Assembly (NCBI GenBank): GCA_011317545.1
Contig: WUJK01000004.1
Coordinates: 3,604,501-3,668,500 of the forward strand
Direction: 5' to 3'
DNA from: Coniella vitis
Lineage: Eukaryota; Ascomycota; Sordariomycetes; Diaporthales; Schizoparmaceae
Length of the DNA stretch: 64,000 bases
Shown here: positions 36,385 through 48,115 of the stretch, one piece after another
How the letters are laid out: every line of letters starts with the position of its first letter
Numbering within the stretch: position 1 is the stretch's first letter
The notes under the pieces: generated by a model
What the model saw: only the letters and a program-made list of their open reading frames with translations
Told to the model about the DNA's origin: nothing
Databases searched by the model: none
Program-made: the position numbers and the translations under genes

Positions 36385-37700
36385 ATGGCGGATGCCCTTG
36401 GCATTGCGTCTAGTGTTATAGCATTGGTTGCCTTCGCTTTTAAGTCAAGCACTGTTCTTTACACAACCCTCCGGGATATTCAAAGCCAGGACAAAAAGGC
36501 TCGGGCGCTCAAGAATGAGGTAGCCGACTTAAGAGTGGTTTTACAAAGACTTGCCGAGACAGTTGATATTGATGGCAAAACCGACTGCTTTGATGCTCTT
36601 AAACTTCCTTTACTGCGCTGTGGCAAGACCTGCGATGAATATGCCGACCTTATTGCTCGGTGCACGAAGCATTCTAGCGGATCGCGATCTAGCCTACGGG
36701 ATTGGATCAGCCAACAATACCTTAAAGGAGACATAGAGGATATTAAGGAAATGCTTGCCGGATATAAAGCTACTATTAACATAGCTATTGCCGATGCAAA
36801 TCTGTAAGGGGAACGAAATCCAACATCTTATCTATGCAGTTAACTAATAGCAGACTATTTAGTCGGTTGGTCAGCTCAATAAAGCCAGAAGCTATCGAAG
36901 AATATAAGGATATGCTACGCGATACAACGAACGATTTGCAAGAGCATATGAATCGAATCGAGGAAAGAGTTCAGGACTTAGCTACGTCACAGTCTTCAAG
37001 CCGAGTCCAAGATCAGCCTGAATGGACGGCTATGTTAGAGGAGAAGCAGAGTACGCAGGAAGGTTTGAAGATTTGCTTGCAACTCTCGTCTCAGATCAAG
37101 CAACTTGAATCAAACTCAAAAGAGCACCCGCAATTCTTGCAGCAGCCTTCAGCACACAAGTTGATCCGGGGCGATTTGGGTGCCGCCAAGAGTTCCATCG
37201 AAGGCCTCGTGTTACGCCTTCGACACCACGAGGATTATATTGATAAGACTATGGAAGCGATGAGGTCTGCAGAGCCTCTAGCTCATCACCAAGCTAGCCA
37301 GCTTTCACAGCTTCAGGAGACCAAGGAAAGCCTCCGCCAATGCTTGAACGTTGTCGCTGATGCAGGCGAGAGTTTGACTGCCGCACGGTACAACATTTTT
37401 GAAGATATTACGTTGGCTGATAGCAGCTATGGCATCTCGGTATCGACGGTCCAGGACCTGGTTGTAGCAAGACGACTAAATTTAAGCGGTCAAGCTCGTT
37501 ATTTGGGCGGTCAGATCAGCGACGCAAGCTACCAGAAAACGATTGACGGGCTAACCCAGCTGGACTTGGCAAATGTGAAGCCAAATGTACAAGACCTGAA
37601 GCAAGTTCCGTCTTTTGATAGGCCTGCCGAAAGTGCTCCGGGGACGCAGGGGTTTGAACGGTATGGTAGGGGCTTTAACCTTTCGAGTATGGAAAAATAG
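36385..37700 (+). CDS. Fungal_N/PigL_N-type (PF17111-like) protein, two exons
   Basis: Exons 36385-36803 and 36851-37700 give 422 residues. The 47-nt intron (GTAAGG...CTAATAG) uses the acceptor at 36850, which is the one that keeps phase. The ATG at 36385 starts MADALGIASSVIALVAFAFK, the hydrophobic N-terminal signature of the azaphilone-cluster PigL N-terminal / Fungal_N domain, found at the front of many fungal NLR-like and ankyrin proteins. A coiled-coil middle follows (residues about 150-300). The C-terminal part NIFEDITLADSSYGISVSTV and LSGQARYLGGQISDASYQ is typical of stand-alone members. There is no NB-ARC/NACHT or repeat domain. Function unknown; a role in signalling or incompatibility is only family inference. 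It is unmutated although surrounded by RIPed repeats. Confidence 0.75.
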
Positions 37701-38668
37701 ATTGAAAATAATGATCGTTGCAAGTACCTGAGAAATTCAAATTATATTTGATAGGTTTTATATATCTCTAGTTTAAAATCTCTATAGAGCATATCTTTTC
37801 TCTTCTAGCCAGATCCTTTAAACTAAAGCTCGTCTTGCTATAAGTACTGCTACCTGAGGAAGATCTCAAAGGGGCAAGGACGGCAAGAAAGAGCACGAGA
37901 AAGAAGTAACGAAGCCTAGGGCGTGAGCCCGGGTCGAACAGCCTCTATTACAAATCTTAGGCAGTAGGTAGTTATATCCTTCAGCCGTGCGGTCCCCCCT
38001 TATTATCGCTTAATAACATTGAGTAAGAAGCATAGAGAGGTCTAGGTTAAGTAGAGTAAAAGACTTAGAGTAGAAAAGAGTAAAAGCGTTACTCTCTCGA
38101 ATAATATAGAAGAGTAGATATCCATCCGTACGCTTAGCACTATAATAGTATTATTAAAGGGGCAGGGCTAGTCTACTTACCAGTTTGGAGAACCTTAGGA
38201 TTAGAAAAGTACGGTCCTATTTAGTACCTAAAGTTAACCCCTATCCTTCCGACTTCTAGGAATAGTTAGGTTACTTTGCTATCTTATCCGATGATTATAT
38301 AGCGGCTCGGTGCTACTTCCTAATACAGGTTATAGACCTACGGCAAAGGTACGGCTATACAACGGCTATACCGTAGTTATAGCTGCAAATTCGGTATATA
38401 GTTTAGCCTATCTATCTAGCCGATAAAGTGCCGAAAATATATAATACTTTTTCGATTTATTTGCTTTAAAACAATAATATATCGTATATATATCGTTGGT
38501 TATAGTAGTATAGCGCTTATACTTATTGTATTGAATTCCTTCTTATTATAGCCGGTTAGATAGAATCTAAAGTACGTAAGTATAACTAATATTATATATA
38601 TTTCTTAATAATATTATTCTACTTATTAAGGTACGAATATTATCCGAGCTTATGAAATATTGCTTAAT
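37701..38668. repeat. 3' flank of the Fungal_N gene grading into an unidentified RIPed repeat
   Basis: 37701-37860 is AT-rich 3' flank. 37860-37990 has normal composition and includes GGGTCGAAC (minus strand GTTCGACCC, a pol III B-box-like word). From about 38000 CpA and TpG vanish. The repeat is interrupted at 38668 by copy 3 and resumes at 46202. No domain recognised. Confidence 0.4.
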
Positions 38669-39153
38669 TGTTATGACCCACGGTCATGCAGGTCACAGGA
38701 ACAGGCCAGCGCAACTATATGCCAGCAAATCGGAACCTCAACGGACCGATAGGGATCTCTTATATAACCAAGTCACACAGGATAATATAGTCAGGGTTAG
38801 GGTTATACGAACCAATTAGGGATGGATCATTAAGATTATTAGATAATCCAGCAGAGCCGGATTATTAAGATCGCGAGATAATCCAGATAATCTAGGGTTG
38901 AATAGGGTATTCAACGCAGAATAACGGAAGGATATAAGGACGATGGATTTCCTAGCTATTAGATAGTTTTCCTTATAGTCTTTAGTTGTGAATCTAAGTA
39001 TTATTTTATATAATAGGGTAATCCCTCTTAATCACTTGTGATACTTGATATTGCTCGACAACGTACGAAGACTTAAAGGTAATACTTCCCCACCTACTAA
39101 TATACAATTTATAGGTATTTCCAGAATCCGGGATTCAGGTAAGGATCATTATA
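38669..39153 (+). repeat. 5' LTR of copy 3
   Basis: 485 bp, TGTTATGACCCACGGTCATG... to ...GGATCATTATA. It has CAGGGTTAGGGTTA (38792-38805), a TATATAA word and a middle block made of GATTATTAGATAATC-like words. Confidence 0.85.
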
Positions 39154-39439
39154 TTTTCACAACTCTTATTCAGGACGGTCTATATATACCTCTTAGGCAA
39201 TATTAAGTATAGTAATAGCTCCTTAAACTCCTACCCCGTCCACCTTAGGCGAAGGATATCGCTAGGTCGCAACTTAGGAAGATATAATACGCTAATTAAT
39301 CGAACTTACTTAGTAACTCGCTGTACTCCGATAGGCTCAGGAGCAGCAGAATCGTACTATCTATCGGCAGGCTTAGCAAATCGAATAATACTAAGCCACA
39401 GCCGCTACACCCCTAGCGCCTATTATTTAAAGCACCGGT

Positions 39440-42400
39440 AACGGCTATAAGATAGATAAACCTGCTATATACGACGGTAACCAGAAGACGCTTTAAGGGT
39501 TCCTTACCTATTATAAGGCATACTTCCTATATAACGCAGCCCAGTTTACTACTAAACCCGATAAAGTTATCCTAGCCGGAATATAACTCGAAAAGGACGC
39601 ACTTATCTAGTACGAACCCTTACTTCGTAACTATATTAAACACCTAGGCAACCTCGATTAACGCAAGACGACTACTAAGAATATATTCGATTTATTCGCA
39701 GGATTCGAATATATCCTTAAGGAAATATTTAGCAATCCTAACGAAGAACGGACTATAGTATAACAACTTATAGAACTTAAGCAGAATAAGTCTGCTTCAG
39801 CTTATATAGTCCGCTTTAAGCAACTCTTAGTATACCTCCCTTAGGAAGATAAGAACCTTATAGAATACTACTATAAAGGACTTAAGGATAAAGTTAAGGA
39901 CGAAATCTCTAAGTAGGACTAGCCTAAAGACTTTATAATATTTAGCAATAACGCTATCCGTATCGATAACCGTCTCTATAAAAGATATATAGAGAAAAGT
40001 AAGAAAGGAGGAAGCTATACTATATAGAGGAATCACGCTAATATAGGACGGCGGATTTAATAGATAACTAACCGCAGCTTCCAGCAATAAGGTATAGCAG
40101 TTAGCGGCACTATATACGTAGGACCTATAGAGCTCGACGCAGCTTAGCGTAAACCTATAAGTAAGGAATGCTTTAACTATAGTAAGACAGGCTACTTCGC
40201 ACGGGAATACCGATAACCCAAGAAACCCAGAGAATTCAAAAAAGTCCCCGAAGGACGATAAATTAATATTATAACACGCGAGACCACGGACTCTACTCCT
40301 AGCTAAAACTAGCTTCTAGAGTAAGCGTCGGACGATTCCGATTATAGACTCCTTAACTAGACCTTCTATTATAAGGATAATTGTATAACGCACCTCTCGG
40401 CAAAGCAAGGCTTAGGATAGTTCCCTTAGAAACCTCGCAAGGAACGATAAATTACAGTTACCCAGAGAATACCCCTCTCTACAGATAATAGTCTATTCGA
40501 AAGACTAGTAATAGAGTAGTAAGCCTAGCTTATTAGGGAATACCCCTACTAGCGCGATATAGGAGGGTATAAACCACCCAATATTACGGAAATCATAGAA
40601 TAATGGGAAACGCTCTATATTAGTCAGGATACCAGCGCCTAAGCTATTAGCGAAGAAACGAGCTTAGAATTAGAAAGCTCTATAGACGAAGATATCGATG
40701 AAGGAGACGCGTACTACCTTATCCACGGTATTACACTTAGAGAACTATTCCGAATAATATCTTATTAAGACGAAACCCCCCTTATATAGGAAGACGCGCG
40801 AATTAATCACCTCTACGAAAAATACTACTAGATTATATAGTTTGCCTGTATTATATATAATTGCAGATAACACTTTAAACACAAGGTAACTAACGAATAG
40901 TTCCCTACGCGCGAGACAGGGTATAGCATTATCGCCTACGACGACGATAATAGCGACTATTATAAAGTACTCAGAATAAGGGGAAACTACGCTAGCATTA
41001 GCCTTATATATAACACCCCCTACGAATATACCACGCGATAAGTAAAATAGTACCAATGCATAATACCCTAGTATATACCTTACGCGTAAGAAAAAGCGCT
41101 CGACTAGTATAGAATACGCGAATAGAAATAAAGGGAAAAGCTCGTAAAGCCTACGTACGCAGAACCTACGCACTATAGCTTCTGCAAGCGCGCCGACTGC
41201 GCAGAACACCTAGCGGATAAAGCGTATACCTACTACGACCTTAAGGATAGTTAGCCCGGAGTATAGACTCCGTATACCGAAGAAGAAAATCAAGCGCGCC
41301 TATAGCGATAGGCCGCAGCATATATATAATACGGAATATAATAAGCTAAGAACCTAGTATAGACAGCAGCCCTTAGAGTATAGCAAGAACAGCAGAACCC
41401 AAAAGGCAAGGATCGCCTGTAAGGGATAATAAGCGATCAGGACTTACGATAAAGTCCCTCTGCGCGATAGATAGCTCGACGTACGAATATTTAAAAATCG
41501 TAGTATAAATTAACGATAAATACTATATAGCACTCCTAGATAGCGGAGTATAAGGAAACTTTATATCCCCAAGCGTTATCAATAGAGAATAGATACCTTA
41601 GAAGAAGAAGATAGAACCCTATAAACTTAGCACCGTAGAAGGCACAGAAGTCGCTTACAGCTAAGGTATTATCGATATAGAATCTAATTAATTACTAGTT
41701 ACGATCTATAGACGCACGACGCTAATAAACTTCGATATTACGGATACCGCACAATACGAGCTAATTTTAGGCATACTATAGTTAAGAAAGGAAAATCCTC
41801 GAATCGATTAGACTAATAGCTATACTTTATAGGATAAAGCGGATACCTAAGAAACGGTTGCAATTAAAGGCGTAGGACCGGATTCAGTTACTAAGCGATA
41901 CCTAGGCAATAGGGGCTTAAACGAATTCATATATACCTCCAAATCGAGAAGAGCTAAGATAATAGCTACCCTAGGATACGATAAACCTCGATAGCTTATA
42001 GAGAAGGATCTAGCAACAGTTAGTACCCAACAGAAAAAGGGATACGGCAGATTAGGATACGATATAATAGGATTCTATAGATAGCAGGATATATTATCGC
42101 GATAAGTTTAAGAAGGAACTAAGTACGTATAACGATATCTCCTTATAATAGCAACTATATAAGACGAAGATACGTTTAGAGACCTCTCCGGCATACTAGA
42201 AGAGTACCGGAAGTTTATAAAACTATTTCAAGGAAAATTCGACAACGGCCTACCAGAGCATAGCCTATACGACTACGAGATCCCACTCAAAGAAGGAGAA
42301 TAACTAAAGTTCTTTCCTATCTACGGATTAGATAAGGATAAACTTAAAGCACTTAGAGAATATATCGACGAAAACCTCAAGAAAGGCTATATCAGACCCT

Positions 42401-44980
42401 TATATTCACCGGCAGGATACCTAATCCTATTTATACTAAAGAAAAACGGCAAACTACGACTATACGTTAACTATAGGCAACTCAACGATATTATAATTAA
42501 GAATCGGTACCCCTTACCCCTCTTTAAAGAGCTTAGGGATAGACTTAGAGGAGCCTAATAGTTTATAGCCCTCGACCTTAAAGAAGGATATATATATATT
42601 CGCATTAAACCCGGAGAAGAATAGAAAACAGCGTTTAGGACACGCTACGGATATTTCGAATATCTTATTATACCATTCGGACTTATTAACGCCCCCGTAT
42701 TATTCCAGGAAATAATAAACTTTATCTTACGCGAATACCTTGATTATTTTATGATCGCTTATCTAGACGATATCCTTATTTACTTAAAGATATTCGAAGA
42801 ATACCAGAAGTATATTATAATAATCCTATAAATCCTCCAAGATAATAAGATTTTAGTAGAACCTACTAAATGCAACTGGAATACTTAAGAAGTTAACTAC
42901 CTTGGATATACTATTATACCAGGGTATATACGAATATAGAAAGATAAAGTATAGGCAGTTAGGGACTAGCCTATACCTTAGAATATTAAGGACGTTAGAG
43001 CCTTCTTAGGCTATGCTAACTTCTACCGATAATTCATTAAGAACTATAGTGGTATTATAGCACTACTTATAGAACTTACGAAAAAGGATACCACCTTTAA
43101 CTAGAATAAATAGGTATAGAAAGCCTTTAGTATAATCAAGGATGCAGTTATATTAGAACTAATCCTAGTCGAAGCAGACTAAGATAAAGTTTTCGAGATC
43201 GAGATAGATATATTAGATTATATACTCGGTGGATAACTCGGATAACGAGATAATAAGGGATAACTACGGATAGTTAGCAATTTCAGTAAGAAATTAAACG
43301 GACTAGAACTTAACTACGGAACGCCCGATTAAGAACTTATAGTAATAATAGAAGCCTTTAGGGAATAGTAATACTACCTTATCGGCGCAAAATAACAAAT
43401 TCTTATATATATAGATCATAAGAATCTTTAGGTATTTACCTTAACGAAGCAGCTTAATAAACGATAAATTAGATAGTACGAATTTCTATCCGAATTCGAC
43501 TTTAAGATTATCTACCGTAAAGGCAAAGAAAACGAATAAGCAGACGCTCTTAGCAGACGATTAAACTATAAGGATAGCAATAGCAGAGACCAGGATATTA
43601 TAGTAATCTTTAAGGAAGATTCGGAAGGTAACCTTACTATAGCATCTATTACCAAAGAACTTAACGTAACCCTATATATCGAAGGAGAAATACCTAACCT
43701 CGATAGTATAATAATATTAGGATAAAACGACTATATTAGAAGCATCTACAGCGCACTAGCATATAAACACTAAGGAATTAGAGCAACCTATAAAAGGATC
43801 TAACGTTATTAGAACCCACTAAACCTTAAGAAACGAGTTACGGATATCGTCAATAACTATAATATATATAAACGGAATAAGATAGAACGGCATAAGCCTT
43901 ACGGACTACTATAACCTCTACTAGTACCTATAACTATTTAGTTATCTATTAGTCTAGACTTTATTACTAAGCTACCCCTCTTACGAGAACCCTTAACTTA
44001 GGTATAATACGATAGTATCTTAGTAGTAGTTTATAGACTGAGTAAGTACGTATACTTCCTACTATATAAAGAAAGTAGTACCGTAGAAGAACTCGTATAT
44101 ATATTCCTCCGTATTATTATCGCCAACTACGGAACCCCTTAGGAAATTATATTAGATAGAGACAGAAAATTTGCATCGAAATTCTAGATCTTACTTACCA
44201 AATACCTCGGAATAATACAACGTATATCCACGGCATTTTATCCTTAGATAGATAGATAAATAGAACGCACTAATTAGATAATAGAATAGTATCTATAATA
44301 CTACGTTAACTACGAATAAGATAATTGGGTCGAACTTTTGCTAACCGCGTAGTTCGCTTATAATAGTATAGATATAACGAGTATAGGAAAATTACCATTC
44401 TTCCTACTCTATAGACACAACCCTATAGCATACTATAAAATACTACTAGGTGGAAACGCAGAAACAGCAGACTAATACGCTATAAGAATTAAGCAATTAT
44501 ACGAAGATGCTTAACGTATACTTCAGGACGTTAAAGAATAAATAACGAAATATGCTAATTAGAAAAGGATTAAGGGACTAATCCTATAGAAGGGAGATAA
44601 AGTCTACCTTAACCGCAAAAACATTAAAACTACTAGACCCAGCGATAAACTTAACTATAAAAAACTTGGACCTTACAAAATCGCACGATAAATTTCACCA
44701 GTTAACTATAAATTGGAAATCCTATACGTACGTCTATACCCAGTCTTTCATATTTTACTCCTCGAACTAGCACCCGTAGACGCAGAACTTTCGTATAATA
44801 CAGATATCATCGAACTAGAATAAGCATAATACGAAGTCGAATAAATTCTCGACGTACGCAAACGCGGACACGGAAAATAATACCTTATTAAGTGGAAAGA
44901 TTACGATAATTCAGAAAACATATAGGAACCTCTAAAGAATATCCACTAAGATCTAATTAGAGAATACGAAGATTAGTAAG
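39440..44980 (+). pseudogene. gag-pol of copy 3 (RIPed)
   Basis: Gag (39450-39680, KTL*GFLTYYKAYFLYNAAQF), CCHC knuckle with two Cys changed to Tyr (CFNYSKTGYFAREY, 40169-40210), protease (ALLDSGV, about 41530-41550), reverse transcriptase with YLDD at 42760-42771, RNase H, integrase (near 43900-44300) and chromodomain (44832-44975, HGK*YLIKWKDYDNSENI). The chromodomain places it among chromoviruses such as MAGGY, whose chromodomains are thought to target heterochromatin. Long minus-strand frames at 39827-40087 and 40745-41209 are shadows of this gene. Confidence 0.8.
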
Positions 44981-44999
44981 TAACTTAACAACGGGCAAA

Positions 45000-45615
45000 A
45001 ACAAGAGACTTACTAACGATTAGATAAACCCCCTCTATTAGAAGCGCTAACTAGATCTAACGACCTACTAAAGTCTATAGTAGACTAGTCTATAGTGTTA
45101 AACTCCTGCATTAGCGAATCAGGAAACGCTTTAGGCAAAGGACCCGCTAGCACCGAAACTGCCGCCTCCTTTTCAGCCTCCTTACGCTCTATACGATCTA
45201 ACTCCTCTATAGAATCCAGGCCCCGGCGAATAGCCTATGCTATCTTCTCTCTCCACATCTTTTTCTGCTTGTAAAGGCGATCTATACGCACGTCTAAAGC
45301 ACGATAAGCCTCGTCTAGTTCCTCTATCTTATCCTTAATCTTCTAATAGTGCCGAGAGATAGTACGAATATTAGACGGAGAAGGACCTAGTATATTGCAG
45401 CAAGATTTATTCAAACGAATATACTTAGTATAGCGGTCGGAATATATCGCGGAAATCTAACAAGAAGAAAGCCCCCGTTCCTTATAGTTAGAGTAGGTCG
45501 GTATCTCTATATAATACTCCAGAATAGATTAAAGAAGAAGGTTACGCTTAACGGTTTTGGGAGCAACCGACGAAGAAATCTTTCGAGAACGGCTTTTATT
45601 AATTCTCGACGATAT
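45000..45615 (-). pseudogene. Antisense accessory ORF of copy 3 (Cys-containing, coiled-coil)
   Basis: Read on the minus strand from about 45615. A basic start (SRSRKISSSVAPKTVKRN) is followed by a Cys-bearing segment (GLSSC...YTKYIRLNKSCCNILGP, where two Tyr may be RIPed Cys), a coiled coil (KIKDKIEELDEAYRALDVRI), RRGLDSIEELDRIERKEAEK and a C-terminal PLPKAFPDSLMQEFNTID. It is the best preserved of the three antisense ORFs, with only a few stops. Pattern C-x-n-C resembles a small zinc-binding or Zn-cluster-like fold, but this is inference. Confidence 0.55.
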
Positions 45616-45716
45616 AACGAATTAGGAAGGCATAATCCGAAGTAAGAATATTAGGTAGGACTACTTACGGAAATACTATAGGTCTTTAGGGATAAAGACC
45701 GATAGAAGGGAGATAA

Positions 45717-46201
45717 TATTATAACCTACGGTTATACAGGTTATAGGAATAGGCTAGCGTAACTATATACCAGCAAATCGGAACCTTAACGGACCGATAG
45801 GGATCTCTTATATAACCAAGTCATATAGGATAATATAGTTAGGGTTAGGGTTATACGAACTAATTAGGGATAGATTATTAAGATTATTAGATAATCTAGT
45901 AGAGCCGGATTATTAAGATCGCGAGATAATCTAGATAATCTAGGGTTAAACAGGGTATTCAACGTAGAATAACGGAAGGATATAAGGACGATGGATTTCC
46001 TAGCTATTAGATAGTTTTCCTTATAGTCTTCAGTTGTGAATCTAAGTATTATTTTATATAATAGGGTAATCCCTCTTAATTACTTATGACACTTGATATT
46101 GCTCGACAACGTACGAAGACTTAAAGGTAATACTTCCCCACCTGCTAATATATAATTTATAGGTACTTCCAGAATCCGGGATTCAGGCAAGGATCATTAT
46201 A
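45717..46201 (+). repeat. 3' LTR of copy 3
   Basis: 485 bp, directly after polypurine tract AGAAGGGAGATAA. Its 5' end is mutated (TATTATAACC) and it is slightly more RIPed than the 5' LTR. Confidence 0.85.
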
Positions 46202-46689
46202 TTAATATATCGACGGTAGCTAATATTGGAAAAGTAGCCTTCCACACCGCTAAGTAGGGAGCACTATATAATTTATAACTTAATAGTTTATATATATATA
46301 CGGTCGATATTTGCTTAGCAATAAAACTATAACCCCTAGACTTAGTAGGTCCTAATAAGATAGTTAATATCGGTTTAGTAGTATTAAGACTTATCTATAT
46401 ATCTAGCTAAATACTATCTAGGATTCCTTTAGAGTTTTTAAAGGGAATATAGCAAGTAGAGTTATAATAGTATATATATTATAACGGAATAAAGCCCTCC
46501 CGTTATCTCTATACCTAATTATTTAATAGTTAACGTTCGTATTTTAGTATTATTATATTAAATAGATATAGTAGTTATATAAACTATATCTAATATATTT
46601 ATATAAATACTATTTAACCGGTCTCTATTTAATAATATAGGAATCCTCGACTCCGATACGAATTACTAAATATTATTTTTTACCCTACT
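46202..46689. repeat. Continuation of the RIPed repeat split by copy 3
   Basis: AT-rich and CpA-poor with no recognisable coding domain. It should join 38668 once copy 3 and one TTAAT are removed. Confidence 0.45.
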
Positions 46690-47230
46690 TATAATAATCC
46701 TTACCTAAATCTCTGATTCTAAAAGTACCTATAAGTTATATATTAGTAGGAGGGGGAAATATACCTTTAAATCTTCGTACGTTTATCGAGTAATATTAAG
46801 TATTATAAGAGATTAAGAGGGATTACCCTATTACTTAAAGTAATACTAAGATTTATAACTAAAGATTATAAGGAAAACTATCTAATAGCTAGGAAATCTA
46901 TTATCCTTATATCCTTCCGTTATTTCTATTATAATAGGCCTTACCTTTCCGTACTTAGTAATATTTACTAAGGTTTACTAATACTTACTAAGGCTTAGTA
47001 AGTAGTCGGGGTTTAATCCCTAATCAGTTTATTACTTCCTAGATTATCTAACCCTTCCCTACTTTTTATTAGGAGATCCTAATAAAGAGTAGGTCCGCTT
47101 ATATAAATATTCTCTATCGGTTTATTAAGGTTCCGATTTACTAGTATATAATTACGCTAGCCTATTACTATAACCTCTACGATTATAGGTTATAATATTA
47201 TCTCCCTTCTATTAGTCTTTATCCCTAACC
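46690..47230 (-). repeat. LTR plus polypurine-tract remnant of a lost minus-oriented element
   Basis: 46690-47197 is a 508-bp LTR of the same family with its own middle block (ACTTAGTAATATTTACTAAGG-like repeats). 47198-47230 is the complement of the polypurine tract and adjacent internal sequence (TTATCTCCCTTCTATTAGTC), then the element ends abruptly. Confidence 0.7.
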
Positions 47231-47570
47231 ACTATTCCGCGCCGAAGTAAGGCTCACTTCGGCCCCGCCGCCATACAAATGGTCGCTGGTCCGTGCGTTT
47301 TGGAGGCTGAGTTCACCGGGGTGGGTGAGGCAGACTTTATAGGGGTCGTCGTACGGCTGCAGCTAATCCGCGTCGTGCGGCCCCCCCGCGGGGCCCCCGC
47401 CTGCCCCCCCCCCCCTACCCTAACCCCAACCCCAACCTCGCTGCCGTCGCCGCCGTCCTCCTACTGCGAACCTTGCTGCCGCCGTCGATTCGTTCGTATA
47501 CGGGCGATCGCGCGATACCTTCTCCCTTTATCGGAGTCTTTTTTTTTTTTTTTTTTTTTTTTTTTATTTT
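47231..47570. other. GC-rich segment with hairpin, telomere-like C-rich tract and poly-T
   Basis: Base composition jumps to GC-rich. 47241-47263 forms an 8-bp perfect hairpin (GCCGAAGT-loop-ACTTCGGC). 47405-47440 has a run of C followed by TACCCTAACCCCAACCCCAACC. About 26 T follow near 47539. Frames on both strands here are low complexity and not credible genes. Confidence 0.6.
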
Positions 47571-47625
47571 AGGGGTTGGTTTTTTCTTTTCCCACTTACT
47601 ACATCGATATATAGTTACGAAAGAA

Positions 47626-48115
47626 CGAATCGTACGTTTAGGAAAGTCTAAGCCATTATTCTCTAGCTGCCGTACGGCTGCCCCTTGCACGAATAACTGC
47701 TCGTACCGTTAAGGAAAGTCTAAGCTATTATTCTCTAGCTGCCGTACGGCTGCCCTATATAAATAACTGCTCGTACGTTAAGGAAAGTCCAGGCTATTAT
47801 TCTCTAGCTGCCGTACGGTAAGGAAAGTCCAGGCTATTATTCCTTTGCTGCTATACGGCTGCCTTATATAAATAACTGCTCGTACGTTAAGGAAAGTATA
47901 AGCTATTATTATCTAGCTACCGTATAGCTGCCTTGCACGAAGGACTGCTCGTACGTTAAGGAAAGTCCAGGCTATTATTCTCTCTAGCTGCCGTACGTTA
48001 AGGAAAGTCTAGGCCATTATTCCTTCGCTGCTATACGGCTGCCTTATATAAATAACTGCTCGTACGTTAAGGAAAGTCTAAGCTATTATTCTTTCGCTAC
48101 CGTATAGCTTTATCC
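47626..48115. repeat. Tandem array of ~70-bp units, 8 copies
   Basis: Eight occurrences of (CGTACGTTAAGGAAAGT)-(C/T)(C/T)AGGC-TATTATTCTCTAGCTGCCGTACGGCTGCC-(TTATATAAATAACTGCT), two of them shortened to about 46 bp. It lies just before the helicase relic, where fungal TLH genes often have repeats. Units vary by transitions as well as small indels. Confidence 0.75.

Larger units (their letters stand above)
38669..46201 (+). mobile_element. Ty3/gypsy chromodomain LTR retrotransposon, copy 3 (least degraded)
   Basis: Two 485-bp LTRs (38669-39153, 45717-46201) and a five-base target-site duplication TTAAT (38664-38668 and 46202-46206) define a complete insertion. More CpA/TpG remain than in copies 1 and 2, and the RT motif is still YLDD. 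Stops at former Trp/Gln codons still inactivate gag-pol. Confidence 0.9.

Noticed and set aside
39827..41209. Long minus-strand frames at 39827-40087 and 40745-41209
   Set aside because: They run antisense to the Gag/protease region of copy 3, whose + strand shows Gag, CCHC knuckle and protease motifs. RIP removes stops from some antisense frames, which makes such shadows long.
47279..47712. Overlapping frames on both strands in the GC-rich and poly-T segment
   Set aside because: Low-complexity proline-rich, poly-Phe or poly-Lys translations caused by C-runs and poly-T; no start context or domain.
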